The notes: generated by a model from the letters alone, not told the origin. Shown: positions 25,901-34,736, counted from the first letter of the stretch. The stretch: 64,000 nt of DNA from UBA6244 sp965140775 (GCA_965140775.1 OZ223471.1:4402001-4466000); one strand, 5' to 3'. A program made the numbers and translations.

Positions 25901-27493
25901 TCAAACAACCTCATATAGCTCGTTGATGGATCGTTTTTCTGCCAATATTAAGAGGTAGTTCTTTGTAGTATTTGGTTCTCTATCCTGTTTAATCCTCTCA
26001 AACCCATTACGTTCAAAAAAGTTTTCCGTCTGCGCATTTTTGGCCGTTGGAACAAATGTCGCTTTAACTTTCTTTATACCTTTTTCTAACATTCGGTTGA
26101 GCACAACATTCAAAAAAGCAGTTTCAATTCCACGTCCCAGAATGCGACAGCTAAGTAAAAAACTGTCGATTTCGGCGATGTCACCTTCCACTTTTACTAT
26201 GGTCAGGGCAGTGATGCCGTTATCGCCAAATTTGTCGCTTACCGACACATCCCAAATATCATAACCCGATTCCATCATCCGGAGGATATCCGTTTCCGTG
26301 TAACGCTTGGTGGTCAGGTTAAACTGATTGGTTTTCTGCGTCATTTGGGCATAACGTGGAATGTGCAACTTGTTGTTTTCGGCGATAGAAAGTTTGATTT
26401 CCATTTCCCTTAAAAAACTTTCCTCCGAATCGTGTGTGTCCATCAACCGTTTTCGTTGGGCATTTTGTTGATACTGAACCGACTTAGATTTGTCTTCATC
26501 GGTGAGTTCGGCCACCTGAAACCATTGATTGTAAACTTCCCGGATAAATTTTGTCAGCAGATAAGGTTGTGGAGGAAAATCGGGCACCACCACTTCGGGC
26601 ACCATGGTTTTTACCTGTTCGCGTTCAAAAGGACTATCGTCGAGAAATACCAGGCTATCCATGCCAATATTGAGCTCCAGGGCAATTGTTCTGATGTTTT
26701 CGGCCTTGTTCGTCCAATTGATTTGCATGGATGAAAAATCCTCCATTTGCAACACCATGTCGGTACGTTGGTTGAACAACTGTGCCACGTCTTCCTGATT
26801 GTTCTTACTACAAATGGCAAGCAGTACACCGGTATTCTTGATTTCTTTCAACCACAATTGAAAATCCCGAAAACAGTTGCCCGGGTAGGTGTTGCCCAAC
26901 TGTATTCCTGCGATGCCATCCTCACCCAAAATGCCACCCCAAAGTGTGTTGTCCAAATCGAGTACCAAACATTTTTTGCGAATTCCGGCCATGGCCCGCA
27001 GTTTTTGCCGAAACCAGTTTATAAAATTGGTGGCGAGTTTCGGATTAATGGGCACCTGCGACATATAAAAATGCCGGGGATCCACCAGTTCGCCCAGGCT
27101 GTATTGGGAAGCAAACGTACTGAATTCGATTACTTTAACATGACGGTGGTTTTGAGCCAGTTGATAAATAGTTTCATTGTATTCATTCACCGCTTGTTGC
27201 ACAGGGTCGTTAACAAAAATGCCTTCAGGAGCAACATTCCACATGGTGAAACAAAGGAGGTTGGCAGAAGAGGGTAACTGCTTCGACAAATGCACCAGAC
27301 GTTGTTGGAAAAAGTTGATTTCAGCTGCCAAAGCATCCCGGTTAATTCCAAAAGGCATCATATAACACCACACATAATGGTCACTTCCTTCAGGAAAATC
27401 AATTTCGCCATATCCGCTAAACGCCACATTTTCCAACGAAGTAAAAAGGGGTTCAACGGTGTAGTTTCTGAAGATGAAGATGTTATGTGTCAT
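25901..27493 (-). CDS. FkbH-like HAD-IIIC family protein (acyl-ACP loading)
   Basis: A 530-residue protein. The HAD motif I is KCLVLDLDNTLWGGILGEDG near residues 174-193, with motif II-like DSLVFLDDSPFEREQV. The N-terminus resembles an SGNH-like/FkbH leader domain, and the C-terminal about 150 residues have a GNAT-like look (GNAT-type IDSFLLSCRILGRGIETAFL). FkbH proteins take 1,3-bisphosphoglycerate and load a dephosphorylated glyceryl group onto an ACP. It is the first gene of a five-gene minus-strand unit; the ACP next door is its probable partner. A different C3 or longer acyl unit cannot be ruled out. Confidence 0.9.
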   Translation of the reverse strand: MTHNIFIFRNYTVEPLFTSLENVAFSGYGEIDFPEGSDHYVWCYMMPFGINRDALAAEINFFQQRLVHLSKQLPSSANLLCFTMWNVAPEGIFVNDPVQQAVNEYNETIYQLAQNHRHVKVIEFSTFASQYSLGELVDPRHFYMSQVPINPKLATNFINWFRQKLRAMAGIRKKCLVLDLDNTLWGGILGEDGIAGIQLGNTYPGNCFRDFQLWLKEIKNTGVLLAICSKNNQEDVAQLFNQRTDMVLQMEDFSSMQINWTNKAENIRTIALELNIGMDSLVFLDDSPFEREQVKTMVPEVVVPDFPPQPYLLTKFIREVYNQWFQVAELTDEDKSKSVQYQQNAQRKRLMDTHDSEESFLREMEIKLSIAENNKLHIPRYAQMTQKTNQFNLTTKRYTETDILRMMESGYDIWDVSVSDKFGDNGITALTIVKVEGDIAEIDSFLLSCRILGRGIETAFLNVVLNRMLEKGIKKVKATFVPTAKNAQTENFFERNGFERIKQDREPNTTKNYLLILAEKRSINELYEVV

Positions 27494-27543
27494 GGAAACA
27501 ATTAATATATCAAATCATTCATTGAAAACCGTAGTAAAAGTTG

Positions 27544-27813
27544 CTATTTAGGGAAACAATGATAGATATCCTTTCTGTGGAAGCAACGAATGAAAATCAC
27601 CACACCTTTCGAGATAATAATTCCAAGTCGGTATTCTCCAATTCTAATTCTGTATTGATCACGAGTTCCCTTCAGTTTTTTTATGCTTTTGATATCTTTT
27701 AAATTTGCGGTCGATTGAACATTTACTATTGACTTTGCGATCTTATTCAGAACATCATTATTCTTAATTTTAATCACATCCTTTTCGAACGTTTTATCAA
27801 TCCTTACGTTCAT
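27544..27813 (-). CDS. RelE/ParE-family toxin
   Basis: An 89-residue RelE-superfamily protein: an N-terminal DKTFEKDVIKIKN helix, KSIKKLKGTRDQYRIRIGEY, then LGIIISKGVVIFIRCFHRKD. The core K-L-x-G-x-R-x-x-Y-R-I-R-x-G-x-Y is the family signature. RelE toxins cleave mRNA in the ribosomal A site, or poison gyrase in the ParE branch; which applies is not determined. Its start overlaps the antitoxin 3' end by 17 bases. It lies 50 bases upstream of the FkbH gene on the same strand. Confidence 0.9.
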   Translation of the reverse strand: MNVRIDKTFEKDVIKIKNNDVLNKIAKSIVNVQSTANLKDIKSIKKLKGTRDQYRIRIGEYRLGIIISKGVVIFIRCFHRKDIYHCFPK

Positions 27814-28006
27814 CCTGAAGCTGCGTTAGAAAAGATTCTGTATCAATGTACTCTCCTGTGTTTCCTTCAACAATAGCTTGAGAAAGGGCATAGTCTTCCA
27901 CTTCCGTTTTGGTGAGTTTCCGAGAGAACATACCCATTTTTTTGGCCAGTTGGAGTATTAATTTGATATCTTCAGGTGAATTCGTTGATAGTATTATTCC
28001 TTCCAT
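27797..28006 (-). CDS. Antitoxin partner of the RelE/ParE toxin
   Basis: A 69-residue protein. The start MEGIILSTNSPEDIKLILQL is chosen over an upstream in-frame Met because it fits the promoter. It has no clear ribbon-helix-helix or XRE motif; the charged, partly disordered C-terminus (DTESFLTQLQDERKD) is typical of antitoxins that wrap their toxin. Upstream placement, overlap and shared promoter support the assignment. Bacteroidota carry many such short antitoxins that begin with a KLILQLAKKMG-like helix. Confidence 0.8.
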   Translation of the reverse strand: MEGIILSTNSPEDIKLILQLAKKMGMFSRKLTKTEVEDYALSQAIVEGNTGEYIDTESFLTQLQDERKD

Positions 28007-28024
28007 TGTAATTACTGTTTCGCA

Positions 28025-28032
28025 CAAAAATA
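28025..28032 (-). promoter_or_regulatory. Bacteroidota -7 element (TATTTTTG) for the toxin-antitoxin operon
   Basis: On the minus strand TATTTTTG fits TAnnTTTG, 18 bases before the antitoxin ATG. Confidence 0.55.
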
Positions 28033-28102
28033 ATACAAATTATGTTGTCAGAATTCTCTTAAAACGGCATAGCATATTCAATTTATCAGAAGGGCTCAAT
28101 TC

Positions 28103-31100
28103 TCACATATTCCTCCGATACTGTCCCCCCACCGAGAACAACGCATTGGTAATCTGACCAATAGAGGATGTTTTAGTGGCTTCCATCAGGGCTTCAAACA
28201 CATTTTCGTTGTTGATGGCTTTTTCCTGCAACAATTTCAGTGCCACCTTGCTTTCCTCTTTCCAAGTGGTATGCAGCTGCTCCAACATGTGAATCTGGTA
28301 TTGCTTTTCTTCTTCCGTGGCACGAATTACTTCGCCCGGTATTACTGTTTTGGAGCCCTGACTTCCCAAGAAAGTATTCACCCCTATAATGGGCAATTCG
28401 CCGGAATGTTTCAGGTGTTCGTAATACAGGCTTTCTTCCTGAATTTTACCCCGTTGGTACATGGTTTCCATGGCACCCAATACGCCACCCCGTTCGGTGA
28501 TGCGGTCCATTTCGCTCAAAATAGCCTCTTCAACCAAATCGGTCAACTCCTCGATGATAAAGGAACCTTGCAAAGGATTCTGGTTTTTGGCCAGACCAAG
28601 TTCGTGGTTGATAATCATTTGAATGGCCATGGCCCTGCGAACGCTTTCTTCGGTGGGTGTGGTGATGGCTTCGTCGTAAGCATTGGTATGCAGTGAGTTA
28701 CAATTGTCATAGATGGCGTACAAAGCCTGGAGGGTGGTACGGATATCGTTGAAATCTATTTCCTGTGCATGCAGCGATCGTCCGGAAGTCTGAATGTGGT
28801 ATTTCAGTTTTTGAGCACGTTCATCGCCACCGTATTTCAGTTTCATGGCTTTGGCCCAAATCAAGCGCGCCACACGGCCAATAACAGCGTATTCGGGATC
28901 TTCTCCATTGCTGAAAAAGAAACTCAGGTTGGGTGCAAACTGGTTGATGTCCATGCCTCGCGAGAGGTAATATTCCACGTAAGTGAATCCATTGGCGAGG
29001 GTGAAGGCCAGCTGACTGATGGGGTTGGCGCCTGCTTCGGCAATGTGGTAACCCGAAATACTCACGCTATAGAAATTACGGACATTGTGTGCAATAAAAT
29101 ACTCCTGAATATCGCCCATCAGTTTGAGGGAGAAGTCAGTGGAGAAGATGCAGGTGTTTTGGGCCTGGTCTTCCTTCAGGATATCGGCCTGAACCGTTCC
29201 CCGAACCCTGCAAAGTGTATCCGCTTTAATCTTGTTATACACCTCGGCGGGCAACACCATGTCGCCGGTAACACCCAGGAGCATCAAACCCAGTCCATTG
29301 TTTCCTTCGGGTATTTTTCCCTGATAGGCAGGACGTTGTGTCCCTCGTTGGCGATAGATTTCTTCTATTTTTTTGTTGACTTCTTCTTCAAGTCCGTTGG
29401 CTTTGATGTAAAGCTCACATTGTTGGTCGATGGCGGCATTCATAAAAAAGCCCACCAGCGTGGGTGCCGGACCATTGATGGTCATGGAAACAGAGGTCAT
29501 GGCGCTGGCCAAATCGAAACCGGAATACAGTTTTTTGGCGTCATCCAAACAGGCGATGCTCACGCCGGCATTACCGATTTTACCATAAATATCCGGACGC
29601 AGGTCGGGATCTTCGCCATAAAGGGTTACAGAGTCGAAAGCTGTGGAAAGTCGTTTGGCTGGCAATCCCTTGCTTACATAATGAAAACGGCGGTTGGTAC
29701 GTTCCGGTCCGCCCTCGCCTGCAAACATACGGGTGGGGTCTTCATTTTCTCGTTTGAAGGGAAACACACCCGCGGCATAGGGAAATTCACCCGGAACATT
29801 TTCCTTGAGAACCCAACGGAGAATTTCGCCCCAGCTTTGGTATGGAGGCAAACACACTTTGGGCACTTGTATGTGCGATAGTGATTCTACATGTGTCGCT
29901 ATTTTGAGTTCCTTGTCGCGTACCTTAAACACGAAATATTCATCGGAGTAGGCTTTTTTGGTGTTTTCCCAGTTTTCGAGAATTTCTTTATTTTTTGGGT
30001 CAAGGGCAAGGGCTGTTTTTTCTATTAATTGCTGAACGGGTTCCACGACCTGATTTTCAGACTCCAGAAGATTGGCTGTTTGCTTCAGGCTAAACAATTT
30101 TTGCGCCACTTCACTTTGTTTGATGGCCCACCGGTTGTAGTTTCTAACGGTTTCCGAAATCTCCGAAAGGTATCGCACCCGATGGGGCGGGATGATGAAT
30201 ACTTTGTCGGGAGAATGGCTTTTGTCGTCGTGGCTCACACCAAAACTCACTCCTGTAAACTCCTCTATTTTCGACAACAGGTTGGCATACAGGGAATTTA
30301 CCCCCGGGTCGTTGAATTGGGAAGCCACGGTGGCATACACCGGCATCAAGTCGGCATCGGTATCGAAGAGTTGATGATTGCGTTGAAATTGTTTTTTCAC
30401 ATCACGAAGGGCATCCTGCGCACCACGTTTGTCGGCTTTGTTGAGGGCGATGATGTTGGCATAATCAAGCATGTCGATTTTCTCTAGCTGACTGGCGGCG
30501 CCATATTCGGGGGTCATGACATAGAGCGACACGTCGCTGTGGTCGATGATGGCCGAGTCGGACTGACCAATACCGGAAGTTTCGAGGATGATGAGGTCGA
30601 ATCCGGCAGCCTGAGCAATACGTTCGGCATCTTTTACATATTTTGACAGGCTTAGGTTGGCTTCGCGGGTGGCCAGCGAGCGCATATATACCCTGGGATT
30701 GTCGATGGCGTTCATGCGGATTCTATCGCCTAGCAATGCCCCGCCCGACTTACGTTTGGATGGGTCCACCGAAATGATGGCCATGGTTTTTTCGGGATAA
30801 TCGCGCAGAAAACGACGTACAATTTCATCGATGAGGGATGATTTTCCGGCACCACCGGTACCTGTAATCCCCAGCACGGGTGATTGTTTTTCACGTTGGT
30901 GGTCATACAATTTTTCCAGCAACCCGGCCACCTCTTCACGGTGGTTTTCGGCAGCTGATATCAATCGGGCGATGGCCACATAATTCTGTGCCTGAATATC
31001 TTCGGCAGTTACCTGAATGTCTTGTCCGGTGGGGAAGTCCGATTTTTCGAGCAAATCGTTGATCATCCCCTGAAGACCCATCTCCATGCCATCATCAGGG

Positions 31101-31468
31101 CTGTATATGCGGGTGATGCCATAGGCGTGCAGTTCTTTGGCTTCTTCGGGTAATATCACTCCGCCACCGCCGGCAAAAATCTTGATATGGCCACAACCCT
31201 TTTCGTGGAGCATGTCGTACATGTACTTTAAAAACTCCATGTGTCCGCCCTGATAGCTGGTGAGGGCAATGGCCTGTGCATCCTCCTGAATGGCTGTGTT
31301 GACGATTTCATGGACTGAGCGGTTGTGCCCCAGATGTATGACTTCTGCACCGGAAGATTGGATAATTCGGCGCATGACGTTGATGGCGGCATCATGTCCA
31401 TCGAATAATGAAGCTGCGGTAACAATACGTACGTGGTTTTTAGGTTTGTAAACAGGTGTCTTCTGCAT
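28103..31468 (-). CDS. icmF: Fused isobutyryl-CoA mutase (B12-binding, G-protein chaperone and mutase in one chain)
   Basis: An 1121-residue three-part protein of IcmF architecture. Residues about 12-145 bind cobalamin (DxHxxG-type FDGHDAAI, H25; GGGGVILPEE). Residues about 190-400 form a MeaI/MeaB-type GTPase chaperone (GITGTGGAGKSS near 200, ALNKADKRG). The rest is the acyl-CoA mutase barrel (SVSISGYHIAEAGANPISQL). IcmF interconverts isobutyryl-CoA and n-butyryl-CoA; some members also act on pivalyl- or isovaleryl-CoA. Near 565 GVFPFKR has Phe where methylmalonyl-CoA mutases carry the substrate-contacting Tyr, favouring a non-carboxylated substrate. No B12 riboswitch is seen upstream. Confidence 0.93.
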   Translation of the reverse strand: MQKTPVYKPKNHVRIVTAASLFDGHDAAINVMRRIIQSSGAEVIHLGHNRSVHEIVNTAIQEDAQAIALTSYQGGHMEFLKYMYDMLHEKGCGHIKIFAGGGGVILPEEAKELHAYGITRIYSPDDGMEMGLQGMINDLLEKSDFPTGQDIQVTAEDIQAQNYVAIARLISAAENHREEVAGLLEKLYDHQREKQSPVLGITGTGGAGKSSLIDEIVRRFLRDYPEKTMAIISVDPSKRKSGGALLGDRIRMNAIDNPRVYMRSLATREANLSLSKYVKDAERIAQAAGFDLIILETSGIGQSDSAIIDHSDVSLYVMTPEYGAASQLEKIDMLDYANIIALNKADKRGAQDALRDVKKQFQRNHQLFDTDADLMPVYATVASQFNDPGVNSLYANLLSKIEEFTGVSFGVSHDDKSHSPDKVFIIPPHRVRYLSEISETVRNYNRWAIKQSEVAQKLFSLKQTANLLESENQVVEPVQQLIEKTALALDPKNKEILENWENTKKAYSDEYFVFKVRDKELKIATHVESLSHIQVPKVCLPPYQSWGEILRWVLKENVPGEFPYAAGVFPFKRENEDPTRMFAGEGGPERTNRRFHYVSKGLPAKRLSTAFDSVTLYGEDPDLRPDIYGKIGNAGVSIACLDDAKKLYSGFDLASAMTSVSMTINGPAPTLVGFFMNAAIDQQCELYIKANGLEEEVNKKIEEIYRQRGTQRPAYQGKIPEGNNGLGLMLLGVTGDMVLPAEVYNKIKADTLCRVRGTVQADILKEDQAQNTCIFSTDFSLKLMGDIQEYFIAHNVRNFYSVSISGYHIAEAGANPISQLAFTLANGFTYVEYYLSRGMDINQFAPNLSFFFSNGEDPEYAVIGRVARLIWAKAMKLKYGGDERAQKLKYHIQTSGRSLHAQEIDFNDIRTTLQALYAIYDNCNSLHTNAYDEAITTPTEESVRRAMAIQMIINHELGLAKNQNPLQGSFIIEELTDLVEEAILSEMDRITERGGVLGAMETMYQRGKIQEESLYYEHLKHSGELPIIGVNTFLGSQGSKTVIPGEVIRATEEEKQYQIHMLEQLHTTWKEESKVALKLLQEKAINNENVFEALMEATKTSSIGQITNALFSVGGQYRRNM

Positions 31469-31497
31469 GGCTGAAATTGTAATTATTTTGAATTGAG

Positions 31498-31505
31498 CAA
31501 AGATA
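31498..31505 (-). promoter_or_regulatory. Bacteroidota -7 element (TATCTTTG) for icmF
   Basis: On the minus strand TATCTTTG fits TAnnTTTG, 29 bases before the icmF ATG. Confidence 0.55.
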
Positions 31506-31682
31506 AAAACTTTCGGTTGGAATTTGGATTTACATTTAAACTGGAGGGGATGATGAATGATAAGGATGAAACAGATTTACTCGCATAATTTTTTTTGACG
31601 CTGATAATTTTCTTAGACGCTGATGTCGCTGATGGTCAAGGTTTTTTTTGGACGCAGATGTCGCTGATGAGCGCTGTTTTTT

Positions 31683-32060
31683 TTAGACGCTGATTTGCGC
31701 TGATGGGCGCTGATTTTTTTAGACGCAGATGTCGCTGATGGGCGCTGATTTGGGTTCTTATTGATCTGCGTTTTTCTGCGGTATCTGCGTCTGACTATTT
31801 CAGAGGTGGTATTGTTTTGGTCGCGGATGTCGCTGGTGAGAACTGTTTTTTCTTTGACGCTGATTTACGCTGATGGGTGCTGATTTTTTTAGACGCAGAT
31901 GTCGCTGATGGGCGCTGATTTAGGTTTTTATTGATCTGCGCTTTTCTGCGGTATCTGCGTCTGACTATTTCAGAGGTGGTATTGTTTTGGTCGCGGATGT
32001 CGCTGGTGAGAACTGTTTTTTCTTAGACGCTGATTTGCGCTGATGGGCGCTGATTTTCGT
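31683..32060. repeat. Tandem ~170-bp repeat built from GACGC(A/T)GATGTCGCTGATG units
   Basis: Two full units of about 170 bases (31721-31890 and 31891-32060) are nearly identical, with partial copies before 31721. Each contains short submotifs (AGACGCAGATGTCGCTGATG, GCGCTGATGGGCGCTGATT) and a unique block around ATCTGCGTCTGACTATTTCA. Related degenerate copies start near 31600. The unit looks like an interspersed non-coding Bacteroidota repeat that has duplicated locally. Confidence 0.85.
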
Positions 32061-32164
32061 GGGAAATATTCGTGGTTAAACATCAAATCTGTGATATCCG
32101 CGTTCCCATACTCCGACGTCAGCCAATTTTCAAATCTCAAATTTTCAAATCTTTAAATTTTAAA

Positions 32165-32172
32165 TAGTTTTG
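32165..32172 (+). promoter_or_regulatory. Bacteroidota -7 element (TAGTTTTG) for the S46 peptidase
   Basis: TAGTTTTG fits TAnnTTTG and ends 22 bases before the ATG at 32195. Confidence 0.5.
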
Positions 32173-32194
32173 CATAAAATAAAATCACAACCAA

Positions 32195-34348
32195 ATGATA
32201 AAGAAAATACCCGCGTTGATCGCCCTGCTCTTTTGGCAACTTATTACTCCTCTCATGGCCGGCGAAGGCATGTGGATACCCATGTTGCTCCAACAAATGA
32301 ACGAAAAGGAAATGCAGGAAATGGGCATGAAAATCACCGCTGAGGATATCTATTCGGTAAACCACAGCAGCCTGAAAGATGCCATCCTGCTTTTTGGACG
32401 TGGATGTACCGCTGAGCTCATCTCCGACGAAGGCTTGTTGCTTACCAACCACCATTGTGGCTTTGGACAAATTCAAAAGCACAGCACAGTTGCCCATGAT
32501 TATCTTACCGATGGATTTTGGGCCATGAACCGCGATGAGGAACTGGTCAACCCCGGCCTCACAGCTACCTTGCTTATCCGCATGGAAGATGTAACGGCAG
32601 GTGTTCTCGAAGGTGTAACCGACAACATGACCGAAAAAATGCGCGATGCACTCATCGCGCAAAACAGCAAAAAAATCATTGCCGAACTGGAGAAAGATTC
32701 CCTTTACCAAGGTTCCATAAAGCCATTTTTCAATGGAAATCAATACTATATGATGGTGACTGAAACCTTCAAAGATATCCGGTTGGTTGGAGCACCCCCA
32801 TCTAACATTGGTAAATTTGGTGGCGATACCGACAACTGGATGTGGCCTCGTCATACGGGCGATTTTTCGCTCTTCCGCATTTATGTGGGAAAGGATGGTA
32901 AACCGGCCGAATATTCCCCGGACAACGTACCCTACCAGCCCAAATTTCATTTTCCCATTTCCATTGACGGAGTGGAGGAAAATGATTTTACTTTCGTCTT
33001 TGGCTATCCCGCCAATACAAGCGAATACCTGCCCTCCTATGCCATCGAAATGATTACCGAAGTGCAAAATCCACAGAAAATAAAATTGCGTGGCACCCGA
33101 TTGGACATTTTTGGAAAATACGCCGAAAAAGACCCACAAGTGCGTATTCAATATGCTTCTAAGGATGCACGGGTGGCCAACTATTGGAAAAAAATGATTG
33201 GAGAAAGTGGCGGTATCAAACGCATGAAGGGAATTGAGCGCAAGAAAAATTATGAAGCTGATTTTCAACAATGGGCCAACAACAACACTTACAGCCAACT
33301 ATTGCCGACCTTCGAACAAGTATATACCCGGCTCACACCTCTCAATGTGGCTACCGATTACCTCATGGAAGCAGGATTGGCCATCGAGTTGGTAAGCTAT
33401 GCCAATGGCTTTTCGAAACTGGCAGCACTGAGCGAAACAAAACCTGTAGATTCAGAAAAGATTAATGCAGAAAAAACAGCCCTTTTGGGAAAAACAAAAG
33501 CCTTCTTCAAAGATTATTATCAACCCATCGATGAAGAAGTGATGGCGGCGTTGTTGAAAATCTATGATGAAAACCTGGAGCAAAAATATAAACCTGCTTT
33601 CTTTACAGAAATACACAAAAAATACAAAGGCGATTTTCAAGCATTTACAAATGCCGTATTCAAAAAATCCATTTTCGACAAGCAGGAAGAAATAACGCAG
33701 TTTATCGAGAACTATCGTCCGAATGACCTGAAAAAACTGGAGAAAGACCCTGCATTTAAAATGTCGCAGGAAATGATGGCCATGTACAATGGCGAAATCA
33801 AGCAACAACGGATTGCCCTCAACAACACCCTCGACAGCCTCCAACGTTTGTACATGAAAGCCCAGATGGAAATGAAACCAGACGCCCGCTTTTACCCGGA
33901 TGCCAATTTTACTTTGCGCGTAACCTATGGAAATGTGAATGGCTTTTCTCCCAAAGATGCCGTTTACTATAAGCACTTTACAACCCTGGAAGGAATCATG
34001 CAAAAGGAAAATCCTGATGTGTACGACTATGTGGTAGAAGAAAAACTCAAGGAGCTTTACAACCAAAAAGACTACGGACGCTATGCCGACAAAGACGGAA
34101 AACTGCATGTGGCTTTTGCTGCCAGCAACCACACTACCGGAGGAAACTCAGGAAGTCCGGTATTGAATGCCGAAGGGCAATTGGTGGGTGTTAACTTCGA
34201 CCGATGTTGGGAAGGTACCATGAGCGACTTGATGTACGATCCGGAAGTTTGCCGAAACATCTCCCTCGATATCAGGTATTTCTTATTTATCGTTGACAAA
34301 TTCGCCGGAGCCGGTTATTTGGTCGACGAAATGACCATCGTAGAGTAA
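32195..34348 (+). CDS. S46-family dipeptidyl-peptidase, DPP11-type
   Basis: A 717-residue exported serine peptidase with a signal peptide (ALIALLFWQLITPLMA). The chymotrypsin-like triad is visible: H86 in LTNHHCGFG, an Asp in GDTDNWMWPRHTGDF, and S652 in GGNSGSPV. Arg670 in GVNFDRCWEG lies 18 residues after the catalytic Ser. The spacing equals Ser655-Arg673 of Porphyromonas DPP11, where this Arg gives Asp/Glu specificity at P1 (DPP7 has Gly). The enzyme should release acidic dipeptides in the periplasm for peptide catabolism. Length (about 720) is normal. Confidence 0.93.
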   Translation: MIKKIPALIALLFWQLITPLMAGEGMWIPMLLQQMNEKEMQEMGMKITAEDIYSVNHSSLKDAILLFGRGCTAELISDEGLLLTNHHCGFGQIQKHSTVAHDYLTDGFWAMNRDEELVNPGLTATLLIRMEDVTAGVLEGVTDNMTEKMRDALIAQNSKKIIAELEKDSLYQGSIKPFFNGNQYYMMVTETFKDIRLVGAPPSNIGKFGGDTDNWMWPRHTGDFSLFRIYVGKDGKPAEYSPDNVPYQPKFHFPISIDGVEENDFTFVFGYPANTSEYLPSYAIEMITEVQNPQKIKLRGTRLDIFGKYAEKDPQVRIQYASKDARVANYWKKMIGESGGIKRMKGIERKKNYEADFQQWANNNTYSQLLPTFEQVYTRLTPLNVATDYLMEAGLAIELVSYANGFSKLAALSETKPVDSEKINAEKTALLGKTKAFFKDYYQPIDEEVMAALLKIYDENLEQKYKPAFFTEIHKKYKGDFQAFTNAVFKKSIFDKQEEITQFIENYRPNDLKKLEKDPAFKMSQEMMAMYNGEIKQQRIALNNTLDSLQRLYMKAQMEMKPDARFYPDANFTLRVTYGNVNGFSPKDAVYYKHFTTLEGIMQKENPDVYDYVVEEKLKELYNQKDYGRYADKDGKLHVAFAASNHTTGGNSGSPVLNAEGQLVGVNFDRCWEGTMSDLMYDPEVCRNISLDIRYFLFIVDKFAGAGYLVDEMTIVE

Positions 34349-34424
34349 CCCTACGAAACAACAGATTTTACAATTTGATATTCATCTATTTAGGGTATCT
34401 TATTGGAATTTGGAAATGATTTTG

Positions 34425-34444
34425 GCACAAGCGGACGCTTGCGC
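34425..34444. repeat. REP-like palindromic repeat, inverted copy
   Basis: GCACAAGCGGACGCTTGCGC is the exact reverse complement of the element found four times around the DUF4160/DUF2442 pair, about 26 kb away. Confidence 0.85.
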
Positions 34445-34498
34445 CAGATTGGGACTTTGACTCCCTACTTCGGACTCCCGACTTCCCACTCCAGTTAA

Positions 34499-34559
34499 TG
34501 TCCTACGGACAAGAACCTTTGTTTTCTGTTACTCTATTGATATTGAAGCCCTACGGGCT
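34499..34559. repeat. Two small palindromes with CCTACGG core
   Basis: TGTCCTACGGACA (34499-34511) and AGCCCTACGGGCT (34547-34559) share the core CCTACGG, while their outer arm bases differ in a compensating way. This suggests selection for a hairpin. Confidence 0.6.
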
Positions 34560-34680
34560 AGAGTTTATTCAACAATTGTGTCTTTCGATTAAAAACAACA
34601 ATTCCATTCACCCTTTCTGCACTTCTCCATACTCCCTACTCCCGTCTCCCGTCTTCGGTCTTCGGTCTTCCGACTTCCGT

Positions 34681-34736
34681 CTCCCGACTTCCATCTCCCG
34701 ACTTCCATCTCCCGACTTCCATCTCCCGACTTCCAT
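34681..34736. repeat. Tandem 14-bp repeat (CTCCCGACTTCCAT)4
   Basis: Four exact copies of CTCCCGACTTCCAT run from 34681. They are preceded by degenerate copies from about 34625 (GTCTTCGGTCTTC, CTCCCGT), all pyrimidine-rich on the plus strand. Confidence 0.9.

Larger units (their letters stand above)
31469..32194. other. Long intergenic region with 170-bp tandem repeats
   Basis: About 725 bases with divergent promoters at its ends (icmF at 31498-31505, S46 peptidase at 32165-32172). The middle (about 31600-32060) is built of repeats. No coding sequence is supported. Confidence 0.7.

Noticed and set aside
28769..29881. 370-codon plus-strand ORF opposite icmF
   Set aside because: The minus strand is an unambiguous IcmF; the opposite frame shows no motif or start context.
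31469..31600. Cobalamin riboswitch upstream of icmF
   Set aside because: No B12-box-like conserved segment or long structured leader was found between the promoter at 31498 and the ATG; the leader is under 30 bases.
31683..32060. Possible CRISPR array
   Set aside because: The units are about 170 bp with conserved interiors, not short repeats with unique spacers, and no cas gene is present.
32153..33298. 381-codon minus-strand ORF opposite the S46 peptidase
   Set aside because: The catalytic residues of the peptidase are on the plus strand; the ORF has no recognised domain.
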